From Opisthorchis felineus (Eukaryota > Platyhelminthes > Trematoda > Opisthorchiida > Opisthorchiidae), in assembly GCA_004794785.1 (NCBI GenBank), contig SJOL01005721.1, positions 276,510 to 340,509 of the forward strand: 64,000 nucleotides of DNA, read 5' to 3'. Positions within the stretch are counted from its first letter, which is position 1, and each line of letters opens with the position of its first letter. The position numbers were made by a program, and so were the translations under genes. This document shows, piece after piece, positions 1 through 12,600 of the stretch. The notes below the pieces were generated by a model. The model did not search any database. It was given only the letters and a program-made list of their open reading frames with translations, and was not told the origin of the DNA.

Positions 1-314
1 CCCAAAATGAGAGTAGTGTGGACTAGTGCAGTAAAAGGCAACAAAATAATATTAATTAATAAAAGGTACATTTGAAAATGATTCAGACCAGTCGTCATTT
101 GATAAGGCGTGTATTTTTTGGAAAGCATGCTTACTAGTACCTGAGATGAATTCGTTACAAACGGGCCAGACGTGAATTCCGTACTCGATGGAAAATATCC
201 CATCGTTTGTGGATAGTAGTATCTGTAGCTTGTAAATCCATCGATTGATAATCCACGTTACAGAGTTGAAAGTGCTACTCGCAGTAGTATATTTTTTACT
301 GTTTTTCGTGACAG
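1..314 (+). other. 3' part of an upstream rootletin intron
   Basis: No coding signal is visible. It ends in a T-rich tract and an AG acceptor at 313-314 before the first exon seen. The first exon begins with the last base of a split codon, so at least one coding exon lies left of the window. Confidence 0.6.
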
Positions 315-693
315 GGCTTCAACTCTGGTTAGTGTGAACAATATGCTACGGGAACAATTAGATCAAACGACTCAGGCGAACCAAACTTTATCCTGTGAAA
401 ACCGGCGCATTCGTGATGAGGCATCAAGGTTCAAGGAGGTACTCGAACGGCGTGAGGCAGAATGGCGCGATGAGGAGGCGGCATTCAATGAATACTTCAC
501 GACGGAGCATGGACGCCTTCTAACCCTGTGGCGCGCGGTCGTGGCCTGTCGTCGCCAATTTGTCGATGTTAAGGGACAAGTTGAACGTGAAATCAGTTCG
601 GCTCGGGCCGATGTAAATCGACTTGCTCGAGCCAGCCAAGCAGCTTTCGAGAACTTTGCTGCAAACATAAAGAACGCTGAAGCACAGCAACAG
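315..693 (+). CDS. CROCC: CROCC exon a: conserved N-terminal rootletin domain
   Basis: Residues 1-126, with one leading base finishing a codon from the missing upstream exon. It carries the most conserved segment of the rootletin N-terminal domain: [16 protein letters not shown] followed by FNEYF and [13 protein letters not shown]. The rest is alpha-helical and coiled-coil prone. It ends CAG|GTAACC in phase 0. The GTG at 334 is internal and is not the start. I see nothing recognisable in the following intron (694-2076). Confidence 0.93.
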
Positions 694-3600
694 GTAACCC
701 GATGCATGCAAATCTGGGAGTAATAATCTTCCCCTGGGTTTTAGCCATTTCAGCTCTACTTTGTGGGTCATATGATATATTTTACGCTAATTGTCAGCGC
801 GTGGTAATTTCACATTCTCACTCCCCCTTACATTGGGCGAGACGTAGCTTGTAATCTGCAAAACCATTATTCCACCACTTCTTTGGAGTGAATGCCCAAC
901 CCTTAATAGGGCCAGTTCTATGTATCAAGTTCTTGATTGGCGAGTTCATAAACTTTAGGCGGTAGGCAGAAGTTACTATTTGGACTAACGCAAACATCAA
1001 AGATGCTCTGCATTGTGACGTCCAAGCCAGAATGACCGACTAACGTGCTGCTGCAACACGGATCGGTTGTTGCAACTGATTTTCCAGCGGTTGTAAGGAA
1101 CCTCATGCGTGCACCCAGCACATTGTGAAAATTACCCCCGCTTCTGCATTCCACTATCTTCATCTTTTATAAACCAAGCCCCACGGATGGGGTCGGGTCA
1201 AACAGTACTTCCATCCTATTTCAAGCCATTTTCACTCTGCCGTTCATTTCATGACCACAACTAAATCGCATCAAATTTGACTTGCTGTTCAATTACAGCC
1301 ACGTTAGTTTTGAAACTAAGTAACACAGAAAACACAAAACACTTCCCATCGAAGTGATGAAAAGCCTGACGTCCAGCCTTGGTGCTGAAGTTCTGACCAG
1401 TACACCTTGACTTTTACCGGCTGCTAACCTAAATAAAAGCCGGTCCGAGGGTTTCAATTACCTGCCAGTCATTATACCCTATCCCTTTAGCTATCACTGG
1501 CTCGATCAGTGAGTTTTTATTTGCTTCAGCACATCCTGTATTAACAATCGAATCAAGTAAGCCAAAGAATTCCCCAGTTCATCTGGCTTATGGCGGTTTT
1601 TGGTCCTCTATTAAGGGAAGTTAATCCAAGAATCACTGTCTATATCACAGTAGGACACTGTCTAGTAATTATCAGGACCAGTTAGCTCAGTTTACACTGG
1701 GGTTCGCGCTGAGGGATTTTCACGAGGCTAACAACTTTTTGGTGATTCATGTAAACGGCGTCTCTGAATCTATCCCAGAGTAGATTGTGGCGTCCCAGTT
1801 AACTTCCTACTGTTACGCTTGTTAATAGCCGCCTTGTTCTTGTGATGAACACACTGCCCTCTGGATTCTTTACAAACCTATGTTGCGTATGAAGTCGGAA
1901 CTGCTTGTTCCGTGGAACGGAGTGCTTAGGGGTAAACTTCTGAAGCGACTAAAAACACTGCACAAAGCGTGATGTAAGACGTTCTTGTTATCTCAAAACC
2001 CAACATCCTATAGGGATTTTCCAATAAAGGAAAAACGACACTGAAAGGTAATATTGTGTTCTATGCTTTCGTTCAGACTTACCTAGAATCAGAGCGCAAT
2101 GAAAAGAAAAACCTCGAACGTCAAATGGAGCAGCTCAAACACGCTCATGAAAAAACACAGCAGCAAATGGATCAGGAAATAAAATCATTAACGAAACGAT
2201 TAAATGAGGCACTTTCGGAGGTGGAAGAAACGAAGTATCAACTTGCTGACAAAGAACGAACGTTAGCATGTTTGCAGCGGCTACGAACAGGACAAAGTCT
2301 GTGCAACAAGAGGGGTGAGTTCTCAAAAAGTTGGTTTCAATTTGGGCTCCAGTTAGTTAATTCAACTAAGCTGACTATTCAACCCCCCAGACAACCTCGT
2401 CCTGTCTGAGTTAAGAAATTGGAGATCTTCGATTGTGCTGGTGGCCATACGTCATTCTACCAAGGTACTTTCTACTGGCCTGCCTTAAGGATTATTTTGA
2501 TAAGTCCAAGTGATCGTGATAGTTCTCTGCTCCTGACCTCCCATTTATCATTCACCTGATCGATAAACTAGGCGGTCTTAGTGAATCAACAATGGGGTGA
2601 AACTCCTTGATAGGGGAATCCCATGAGAAGCATCAAAATGTCATCAAGTGAGGACTGTCTGTTTCAGGGCCTAGTAGCCACTAATACATTTGCCCTTAGT
2701 TTCCTTGAAATGATGTATGAAGTGAATTTACTAATTTCCCAGCCAGTCAAAAGGATTGCCTTGCTATTCGAGGACCTGTGAATTGTCAAGACTGGTGTTA
2801 AGTCAGTTGTGTACAGCACTTTTTTTAAATCAGAGACATCCATACAAGCGGTTTACGTGGACCTAAATTACACCTATTATTTCATCGTCTGAGAGCGGTG
2901 TTCCTTCTTTATAAGGAACATAGTGAAGTGGAAAGTTTTTGCGATCCTATTTTGTATTAGGATGTGGGTTGGTCATACTAACAGCATCCCTTCAGCAATT
3001 GGCTAAGGAGAATTTCACGTTCAGATCATTACACTCAAAAACAGTTACTGTCGTTGACAGTCCCATGTGTTACCTTGGCCCAAATTCCCTTGCTAAATAG
3101 GACGCAATGTACCGTGTTTTACTCGTGCGAAACCTGATTACTATCCTGTTAGAGGCGCACCTCTTTACTTGTTTGACTTGCAAAATAACGGTGAAGTTTT
3201 CACTTACGGTTTCTCCATAGACGTCTTTATCCTCCCCTAACTACTCCAGTGTCGTGCTGGCAAAGCACAAAAATACAGCCGAAAAATTGCGAATGCTTAA
3301 GTTGTTGGCCACTGTCAGTTATGCAGGATATTCCCAGACAAAGATTACACAAAGATTTCCCTGGAGGAAGACTTATGTTTTTAGAGAAACGTGGCTTATA
3401 TAAATTAATCCGGTTCTTGAAACTGGAAGACAACAAACGTTAATCTGTCCAACCTGGAAGAAAACGCAGGGAATTTGGAATGGCACCGTTCTGTTATGTG
3501 GATAAATTTAATGATCTCTTCTGCTCCCAAAACCTGCGCACAACTTACTAGCTACTAAAATGTCGAACGTTTTTTCCCCACAGGAATCAAACTTTACATC

Positions 3601-6600
3601 ACTTCAGCCTAATCCCAGGTAGTCCGAATTCTCTTGTTTTATATTGAACTGCTGTAGCTGTTCCCCCATTCTATCCAAAATTAACTTCGGTCGGTGATTT
3701 AGGCGGCGTACAGGTAACCGATTGCTTACGTCTCGTAGTAATCGCTACCGGCCCCATGCATGTCTGTGCACCCCTTTCATGTTAATCGCCATTGCGGCTG
3801 ATTGTCCCCCTTTAGGGGGAAGTATGTGTTGCCTGGACCCGAGCGTGGATAGTCAGGACGGATTTGAATCCGCTACCTACCTGGCTACGAGCCACTGACC
3901 AGGTGGGAACGTATCCCAGGTCATTCTCCCCAGGACATGTAGAAGGCCGTTTGACTCCGCGTGTTATTCCCTCTTCATTGGCCTATGAATAGGTAATCAA
4001 CTGCAGTGCGGTTCGCGCGAACTGTAGGTGTGACGGTACACCTTAGTGCACACACTCGGTACTGCTGCGTTTTGCGGGCGCGGTAGGCGCCTACAACCCT
4101 TTCTTCTGTTCGGTACTTTTACGTTAATGAGTAGTTGTCCAAAGTTTTCATCTCATAGTCCGACAGCCTTCATGGACTTCCTCCGTCCTCTGCTCTTTCT
4201 GTAAGCCGTTTTGTTTTGTTTGCAACAAAGAAGCGGGAACAATTGGTTACGCCCATCCAACCCCCTGGATCACTGCAACTTACTATTACTTCTAGAATGT
4301 TCGTACTCATGCTGTACCTAAACTGACACGTTTTAGAACCGGATATGTGGTTTCTACTATCCTATTTGCTGTTTAGCACAGTCAATTCGTCTATGGCATT
4401 ACTGATGTATCCGCTCCCAAGAGTCACCAGCACAGATTCCCTACCGATCGCCTATCAAACTTCGGGTCTGCGTGAGGGAATATAACCGAAAACCGGCTAT
4501 GTGGAAACTGGCATTCTGCCCAGGATTCTGCACAACGATTTCATTTCCTTACTAGAATATGGCTTTTTTTGGACCGAACTTCCAGATGAGCAACACTTCA
4601 AAGTTAGGAAAATTGTAGACCGTACAACGTAGTGCACATTACAATGAGGGTGTACTCTATAATATATACATATATAGTATTCATTTTCAAACCCTGATAC
4701 CTTCGTCAAAAACAGGAGAACGTCCATTATTCTGCTTCATTGAAATTGCGTTTAACCTCATACAAAAGTGAGTCGATTTTGCTTTTATTGCACACATCAC
4801 TAACGAATCGCAATGGTTCTTTAAAACCAATGTTAAAAGCGGATAATTTGCTCGTGCCGTTGTAGCTGGTGACGGATTTTATGATCGATATTCTAACTTG
4901 CAAACAGTCTACTGAGGACCGTGAAATGTATATATCTTATTTCACATCGTAAGTTTGCCGCCTTCGCTGTCGATGTTTGCAGTGTTTACGTCGTGATCAA
5001 AGAGCAATCACCTACAGACCTTGATATTTAGGTAATCGTATCTACCAGAACAGACTGTAACCAAACTTTCATCTTATACAGCCTCGCCGTTTTGCAGATT
5101 TGTTTGATCACTCAGTAGCGTGTTGTGTATCTCCAAGGTAACTACGCGCAACCACTCTACGGCGCCCCGTATTGTCCAAGCATATGTTTTCATTCAACTG
5201 GTTTGCAAGCGAGGTCTCTTTCGGATTTCACTCCTCGGAAACTTCCACATACGTGGGGAATGGCCGGAATGAGAGGGGTTGTGTTTCTTTATATTATTGC
5301 AATTGTTGCATTCTAGTGTTCTTAGATGATTGTGTAGTGGCTGCTTTTATCACGGTGCAAATCAACGAATTTACGAAAGTGAGAGGGAAAGCTCATCATT
5401 TAGGCTCCAACCTTCCTTGCAAATCAGCTCTGGACTGCAAAAAACGCACGGTAAACACAGATCTAGTATTGCATTTTAGCTGACGGTTATTCACAGAAAC
5501 GCGCTCTGATATAACTACCCGAAAACGCCAGCCTGAGGTAAGATGGATCAATGTGAGGCGCGGTTAGTCTGACAACCGTAACTGGTCGCCATAATTGTCA
5601 TTAAAACATAACATTGCACTTGCTGACAAACAACTTGAAGTTGTTCAACTGCAAATTCAAGATTCAGAATGCAAGACAGGGGTTTGTATTAACTAAAGTA
5701 ATGCGCCGCCCGTTCAAAAAACGTCTTCGGCCTCTGAGAACGGTCTGACAGGGTATTTCTACTCCTTCTGACAGTTCTAACAGTAAGCTCATGGGAAACG
5801 CGGAGCGTCTTACTGAGGCGTCCTCAGTCAAGGGGTTTTACGATATTCCACGGGACCGTTTGCCAGTCCACTGGTGCCACAATTACCTCTGAGCACCAAA
5901 AGCCTGTGGAAAGTTTGTAAGATGCCAAGGTTTTGATTTTCAGAACTGTTCAATCAAGCGATGCCGAGTTGATTTTGACAAACAAAGTACTAGCAAGTGT
6001 TTCGCAAAAAACTTATAAACTATCCCCCTCTACTGAAGGCGTTTCACCGAGCTAGATAAAGTTGCTGGCTTGTACTCTTTAAACATAGCTCAGCAATGGA
6101 CAGTAGACTGTTCAGTTTTTTACAAGAATCCTAAAATGCCATGGCAAAAGTTTGGATACGGCTAAGACTTTTTACCGCAAGAGTTTATTGCAGTGACCTA
6201 ACAACCTGTCATTTCGAAGTCCACATTTCAATAAATCTCTATTGAGCTCAGAGCAACAGTTTTATTTTTTAAAATTTAAAAAAAAAACTGACCCTTAGTG
6301 ATCGTAGCTTCACCTCTGTCATTCGTACTATAGAGGGCTCTGATATTATCGACCCAAATTCACGTGCACTGGTCGAAGAAATACAGTCAATGCAACAGGC
6401 TATTCGTGAGCTCTCCCAATCCGTGATGAATGATGATGCCGTGGTTGGTAGGGATTGCCATCGCTCACGGTCACGGTCACCTTGCTACGCCTCCGTTCCG
6501 GCAGTAGTACAGCCGTGTGGTGGAATTTCTCGATCAGGAGCATATGGACGGACAGGTTCGCCTCCGCCTCCTGTCAATGTGACAAGCGGTTGCTACTGGG

Positions 6601-9600
6601 GTGACTCAACGTTGAGCGCCATCCAGGCTGCAATGAACAAAAGAGGAATGCAGGTTTGTACGACCAGTAATCTTTTTTGTTTTGAGAACGGAAATGGACA
6701 TATTTCCCACCTCGTACATTTGGCCTAACCACACCTCACAAAAGTGCAACTTTAGTATAAAAAGTTGATAGTTGGTTTGCATACTTTTGACTGCCACTGA
6801 CACCTCCTGTATATGTGAATTTACGGTTTCCCTCCACCAAAGCGAACTTATCTAAAGAGAACTAAAATAGCTTGCTATGGGGAGGGTGGTAGCTGTGAGA
6901 CAGGCCGCAATGTTTCACTTTTATGTAAACGACTGCTGTCTATTATATCGCGCAGACATCTTATTCTATGTGTTTTACGTGCCATCCTCTGGATCGCGCC
7001 CAAAATACCCCCAGGAATTCGGGACTTAACAGTTTTGTGAATCTTATCAACTGCCAACTAGTTTTGTTAACATTGAAAAGGGGATGGATACATTGGAGGG
7101 ATACAGTAGATGTTGTTATTTTACTCCATGGTAAACGGAGGAGCCCAGTTTTCTTGTTGTGTAACGGGAGCACCTGAGTTTTTAATCCTTCTGTTCTTTA
7201 ATCGCTTGAGCTGACACTGGGATATTTGCAATACATACACTGACAGACCGTTAGGAGATCTGCTTACCTTAGCCAAGATGGACGCGTTGGATGCACAATT
7301 GTTCTGAACTTGTCAAATACGTCTACGTTTGTCTCAATCCCTTTTTGTCTTCATTTCCAACCATGGTGTACGTGTAGTTTACTGAGCTTGAGAATACTAA
7401 CGAAACATTCTGCAGTTCTTCCGACTTCTCCATTGCACAGCACTACTGTTCTCCCAGAATGGTCAGTAATTCTTGTTGGGCCCATCTGAAACCACCTTTA
7501 CGGTAAATAGGATGAAACCTGCATGGGTCTGTCATAACTGAAGCATGCAATTAGCGTGATCCACTTGGCATTGACCTGACCCTAACCATAACCTTTACCA
7601 GATGTAATACAGCTGGAACGTTTACGTCGAAATCAGGAGTAAACACTCCGCTTTGAAGTATCACATTTCGTAAAGATATCCTGGATTGCGATTAGAAGAA
7701 TGGACTTTCAACAATATGGAAGCCGAGAAAGTCCCTCCAAGAACGTGATTACTACAGTGGGAATGCTACAAAGGGGGTTGCTAAAGAATAGAGGCACTGC
7801 GTTCAAGCTTGCCACGAATATTCCACTGTTGCAACCGATTCGTGACTTCACACTTCCTCACTTTAAGAAGAGGTTAAACTGATTCCGGTTTGGTGGCTTT
7901 AAGTAAGACTGAGAAGAAGAATAAAGATACAGACATCGGACATCCGTAAATCTTTGTGGTTACCTGAGGCGAAGCTTTTCTTCTTACAACCTTTTTTTCA
8001 AAAACGCCCTGGTTGACGTAAGACTCTCTACCAAAGGAAGCCCTTTCCTCTCACGAGGTAACCGTTTTGCCATGTAGCTAAAAAGCAAAGCTGCGTTCGA
8101 CTGTCGACCACACGTAGATTGTTCACCAAGTAACTGGAGATATTCCTGTCCCTTCCAAACAGTCTCAACAATATAACAACTGAGTGCATAAATCAGGGAT
8201 AAAAGCGGCTCTCTCTCTCTTTACTAGATGTGTATGCGAATGCGGTACAAAGTTTCTACGACAAAATTTAATGCAGTGGAAACCTGTATATGACAGACGC
8301 TGTCAGACCACAGGTGTGAAAGTTGTGGAGGGATTTCGCTCTTGTCCAAGAAAAGCTATCGGCATGGAGCACATTTTAGCCCGTCCATTCTTCTAGGGAG
8401 ACAGTTCCCGACCGTTTACGCTTGGTTTATTGAGGTTGGCCGACAAGTCACTGTCAATGGCATTTTGTACGGTTTTTACTAGTAGTCGGTTTAAAGAATA
8501 ATATGTTTATCAAAAGGGGTTACCGCAAAATGTTTGTAGTATAATGTTTCTACCAATTTTTTAAAACTTGTGTCACCCACACCAAGAAAAATGGAAAATG
8601 TTGAAGAGCATGGTTTTAGAACATTCAACAACCATCGTGGCGGTAAAAAGGTACATACTGACAGAAAACCTCAATCAGTACATTATTCTGAAAAAGCAAA
8701 CGAATGTTTTAAAATAAGCGACCAATACGAATATGGCCTATTCGTATTTGTTTACGTAAAGTCGAGTAAGAAAAAAAAATCCCTAAAACCTATGACACCC
8801 ATCGACGTTTTTTGTTCTTCTGATGTTTGACCTATGATTGGTATGCTTTCCTACGGTTAACCTGCACGCGAGCTATTAGTTTGAATAGTCGCTTGACTGA
8901 ACCTCGTTTCAATCGTCGGCCCTTATGAACCCGGATAACTTGAGATGGCCCATTGGTTAAGGCCCGAACTTACTGACCGGATGGCCCGTGGTTGGAACCC
9001 AACCTCAGCTTATCGACTGCCTCTGTCTAGGATTGGGCAACCTGACAGTAACTCAGCCCTCGTGCTTTCTTCTGGTGGCAAGGCATCTACGCACCGAAAG
9101 GGTGTTGCAGCTGAGTAATTATTTTTTTTATCGTTGTTGTGAACCCGGAGTACAAATGAGGTTTAAATACAACTAAGGGTGGAAAACTGTTCTGTCCTTT
9201 GTTGGACTCAACAGCTTAGCGAGTGTTGGACTGAGGTGTTTCACTCTATACTAAATACACTAATTATAAGGTTACTGAAAACTTCTCGACAGCCTACGAC
9301 CGGTTTTGCCCTTCTTGTGGCTTATCAGGTAGGTGCAGTCCTCAAGATTCCCTCTACCTTATGTTCCACTTGAACCCAGATTGTAAGAATTTCGACACCT
9401 CTTTTTGTTTACGTGGGAATTTGGTTTTGATGGAAGACCCAACTGAATCCAGCTGATTCTCACTCTTATGATAGTCTCAGTTTCGGACCAGATTGGCATC
9501 AGGTCCCGATGATGCTCCGAATCCCAGAACATGCAACAGTGAACAGTAAACGACAGTCAATCTCGATAGTGATTGTAGAAGAACCACCAGCAGCACTTTC

Positions 9601-12600
9601 TAGTACTAAAGAAGCAGCAGGCATAACCGACATGAATTTATCACCTGAACCCTACTAAGAAAAGAAGCGTCAACAGTCGCTTGGCCACCCGAACAGAACC
9701 GGCAGCGTAATTATGCAGCGTGGCTCAGAAACAGTTTACACAAAAACCTAAAAGACTGACAAATTGGGAAGGTCAGCTGAGTTAGCCCCCTAGCCGTGGG
9801 TTTTTCGGTGTATTTACGATGCCACGTCAGAGTGGCAACAGGGTTTCGGAACGCCTGAACGAAGAGGCGATAAGATGTGGTGTTTCCACGTTCGTAGACT
9901 AGTCAGAATTACGGCCACTGGCTCCTTCCCCCCATCCTCCTCCAGCTATTGATGACGATAGTTGACTTAGCTAGTTAATGACAGGACAGGTTCTTCATGC
10001 GAATATCCCTATGCATTATACTTTCAGCTGGCCGATCTTAACAATAAACTTGGTAGCCTAAGGGAACAGTATGAATCTGCGAGGGCACGACTGGAAGCAT
10101 GTGAGAGTGAAAAGCTTGGTTTAGAGGAACAGCTGCTCAGCCTGAAGACCAATATTAACAGCGAGAAACAGGGACGAGAGGAAGTTGGGAAAGAGCTACA
10201 GCGTTGTAAAGCGCAACTTCAGGCTATGACAAACCAAAAGGTAGAACTAGAAAAGACACGACAGCAAACGACGGAACAGGCAACCAGCTTACGCAGTGAG
10301 CTTGAAAAGTCCAAAGAGGCTCAAAGAGAATTGCAGTTGAAGAGGGAAAAAATGGAAGAAGAACTCAATGATTTGCGTATGGATGCGGAAAAGAATGCAA
10401 AGGAGGCGGAGCGACGTCAACGGTGCATCGAAGGCCTAGAAGAGCGACTGGCCGCTGCAAAAGAGGAGACTTCAGCTCTGAGGGAAAGCTTGCAGTGTGT
10501 CAGACTGGAGGCGGAAATCAAAGCAACGGAGCGCGCCGACTTACAGGAGGCACTTAGCAAGGGTGAAGCGAAACGTGCGGAACTTGAAGGGGAGCTAGCA
10601 CATTTGCGCGCTGAACAGCAGCTCATGCAGGACAGAATCGGCAAACAGCAGGTGAGTAAAACTGAAGCCCATTGCTTTTCAACATCTTTTAGCAATCCAT
10701 GATGTGACCCCAGAGGTTACGTCCTTACAAGCGTTCCTAGTGTAGTGTACTTATAAGTTGTTCTGCTTCTGCACTAGTGCGTAATGAGAGGATCGTACAG
10801 CCGAAATTGAGCGTTAACGTTCGACGTTTGTGGTTTGCGCGGTTGGTACAAAAAGTGGCACATATCCATCACGCACTTATTTTTACTCGTACTGCTCTAT
10901 TCCAGGAAAATCACGATAGTTTCACTAAAGCAGTAGATATTGGGTCGCATGTCAGGCTTTTGCAGTATTTCATACGGGTTCTTACAAGATCAAAGGGAAC
11001 CTGAGTAGTCCGGGGTGACATAACCATTAATCAGTGTACAACCTCTACACGCGAACCTATCTGTGGCCCATTTGTGCTAGTAAGTCTAAATCCCTTATTA
11101 TTCTATACAATGTAGGCCAGAATCGAAGAGCTACAGAGCAAGCGACAGGCTGCGCAAGCCCAGTTGCGCAGCTTGGAGGTCGAACATACCCAGCTGGACG
11201 CAGAACTTCGCAGTGTAGAAGCCGAACGAATTTCGCTTAGAGATCGCGTAATCGAGCTGGAGTCGCAGAAGAATGAATTGCTTTCGGAAAAGAACAGACT
11301 CACACAATCCCATACGTTATCTGAAGCGGCTAGAGAACGACTCGAAGAGGGGGTTTCGGTACTGAATCGAGAGAAGATCGACCTAACAGAACAAGTAAGC
11401 TCGTTCAATTTCACTTCGCTGATTCAATTTAATTCAGACAATATTTCTAAACATCAACATGAGTTTTGGTCGATCGTGGAATATAATCTCATAGAGATAC
11501 GATAATCTTCACAAAAGAAAGTTAAATGCAATCACCCCCGGAACGATGGCTCTGACCAACCGAAAACGTTTCACCACAAGTTACCTCCAAATGAGTGAAG
11601 GTCTCTTTGGAATCAACAGAAGGTATCCCCAAAAATCATCTGTCATAATGTAAAATCCCCGTTGCCCAGCAACCGAGATTATTACTTACTGTGGCTGTAT
11701 CATTCACTCAATTAAAATAGGCTCTAGTCACGTCTATCTGTAGCTGTTCAGGAAAACTGTAGGTCACTTCCTCCTTATATAAATGCTTTAGTCCTCCCGA
11801 CCAAATGGTAGGCTAGTTTGTTGCAATATGTCATCTGTTTTTTCTAGTTGTACACACTTTTTGTAGTTGTCATAGTACCATATCAGGTCACATGAGACTC
11901 TCAGGTTTGAAATCAGCCTAACCCTTTGGTGGACACCCAGCAGCCTTGGAGTAAATGGCAGTAGTTACAGTGTGTGACTGGTACTTGCAGACCCAAATGA
12001 CAACAAGGACTCATTCTGCATTTATTTAGGTTGTCTAATTTTCAGTGTTTCTCTTGGTAATCCCAGAAAGGAAGTTACTTTTAATAATAAGTGTAGGACA
12101 TTGCAAGCCTGAGCTGAACATGGGAAAGCAAGGCGGAAATGGCAGTGCCTCAATGAAATTTTTTACCAAAATCATTTAAATGGTTTTCCTTGATGTTGAA
12201 TAACCCAAAGGCATAAAACCCGATTCCTCTGAACAAGCTGGTCGAAATGTTATTCGATTGAGCATGGAAGGGGAGCTTTTCCTGCTAAAACATGCGGTTA
12301 TTTGCATAACAAATGGCGAGATTATTTTGTATAAGATAGATCATTTGTGATCTCAAAAGCATAGAATGCCTGCCAACAACAGAGTATATAAGAAATCGTC
12401 AGTTGTACAATTTCGTATGGGGGAAATATTTTACTGGGCTTTCGATTTGCTCGATCTTCTATCTGCTTATCCACATAGGATGCGATTGATTAGAGAACAT
12501 TGGTGGAACACGAGCGTGCTAATATTAAGAAGTTTAGTGGAGTAAAGTTCAGTGCTACCAAGACCCACGGGCGTGTGATGAAAAGAAAAGAACTGAGACA

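Noticed and set aside
6299..6333. Earlier acceptor (CCCTTAG at 6298) for exon c
   Set aside because: It would supply one base where exon b requires two, breaking the frame; the TAG at 6331-6333 fits.
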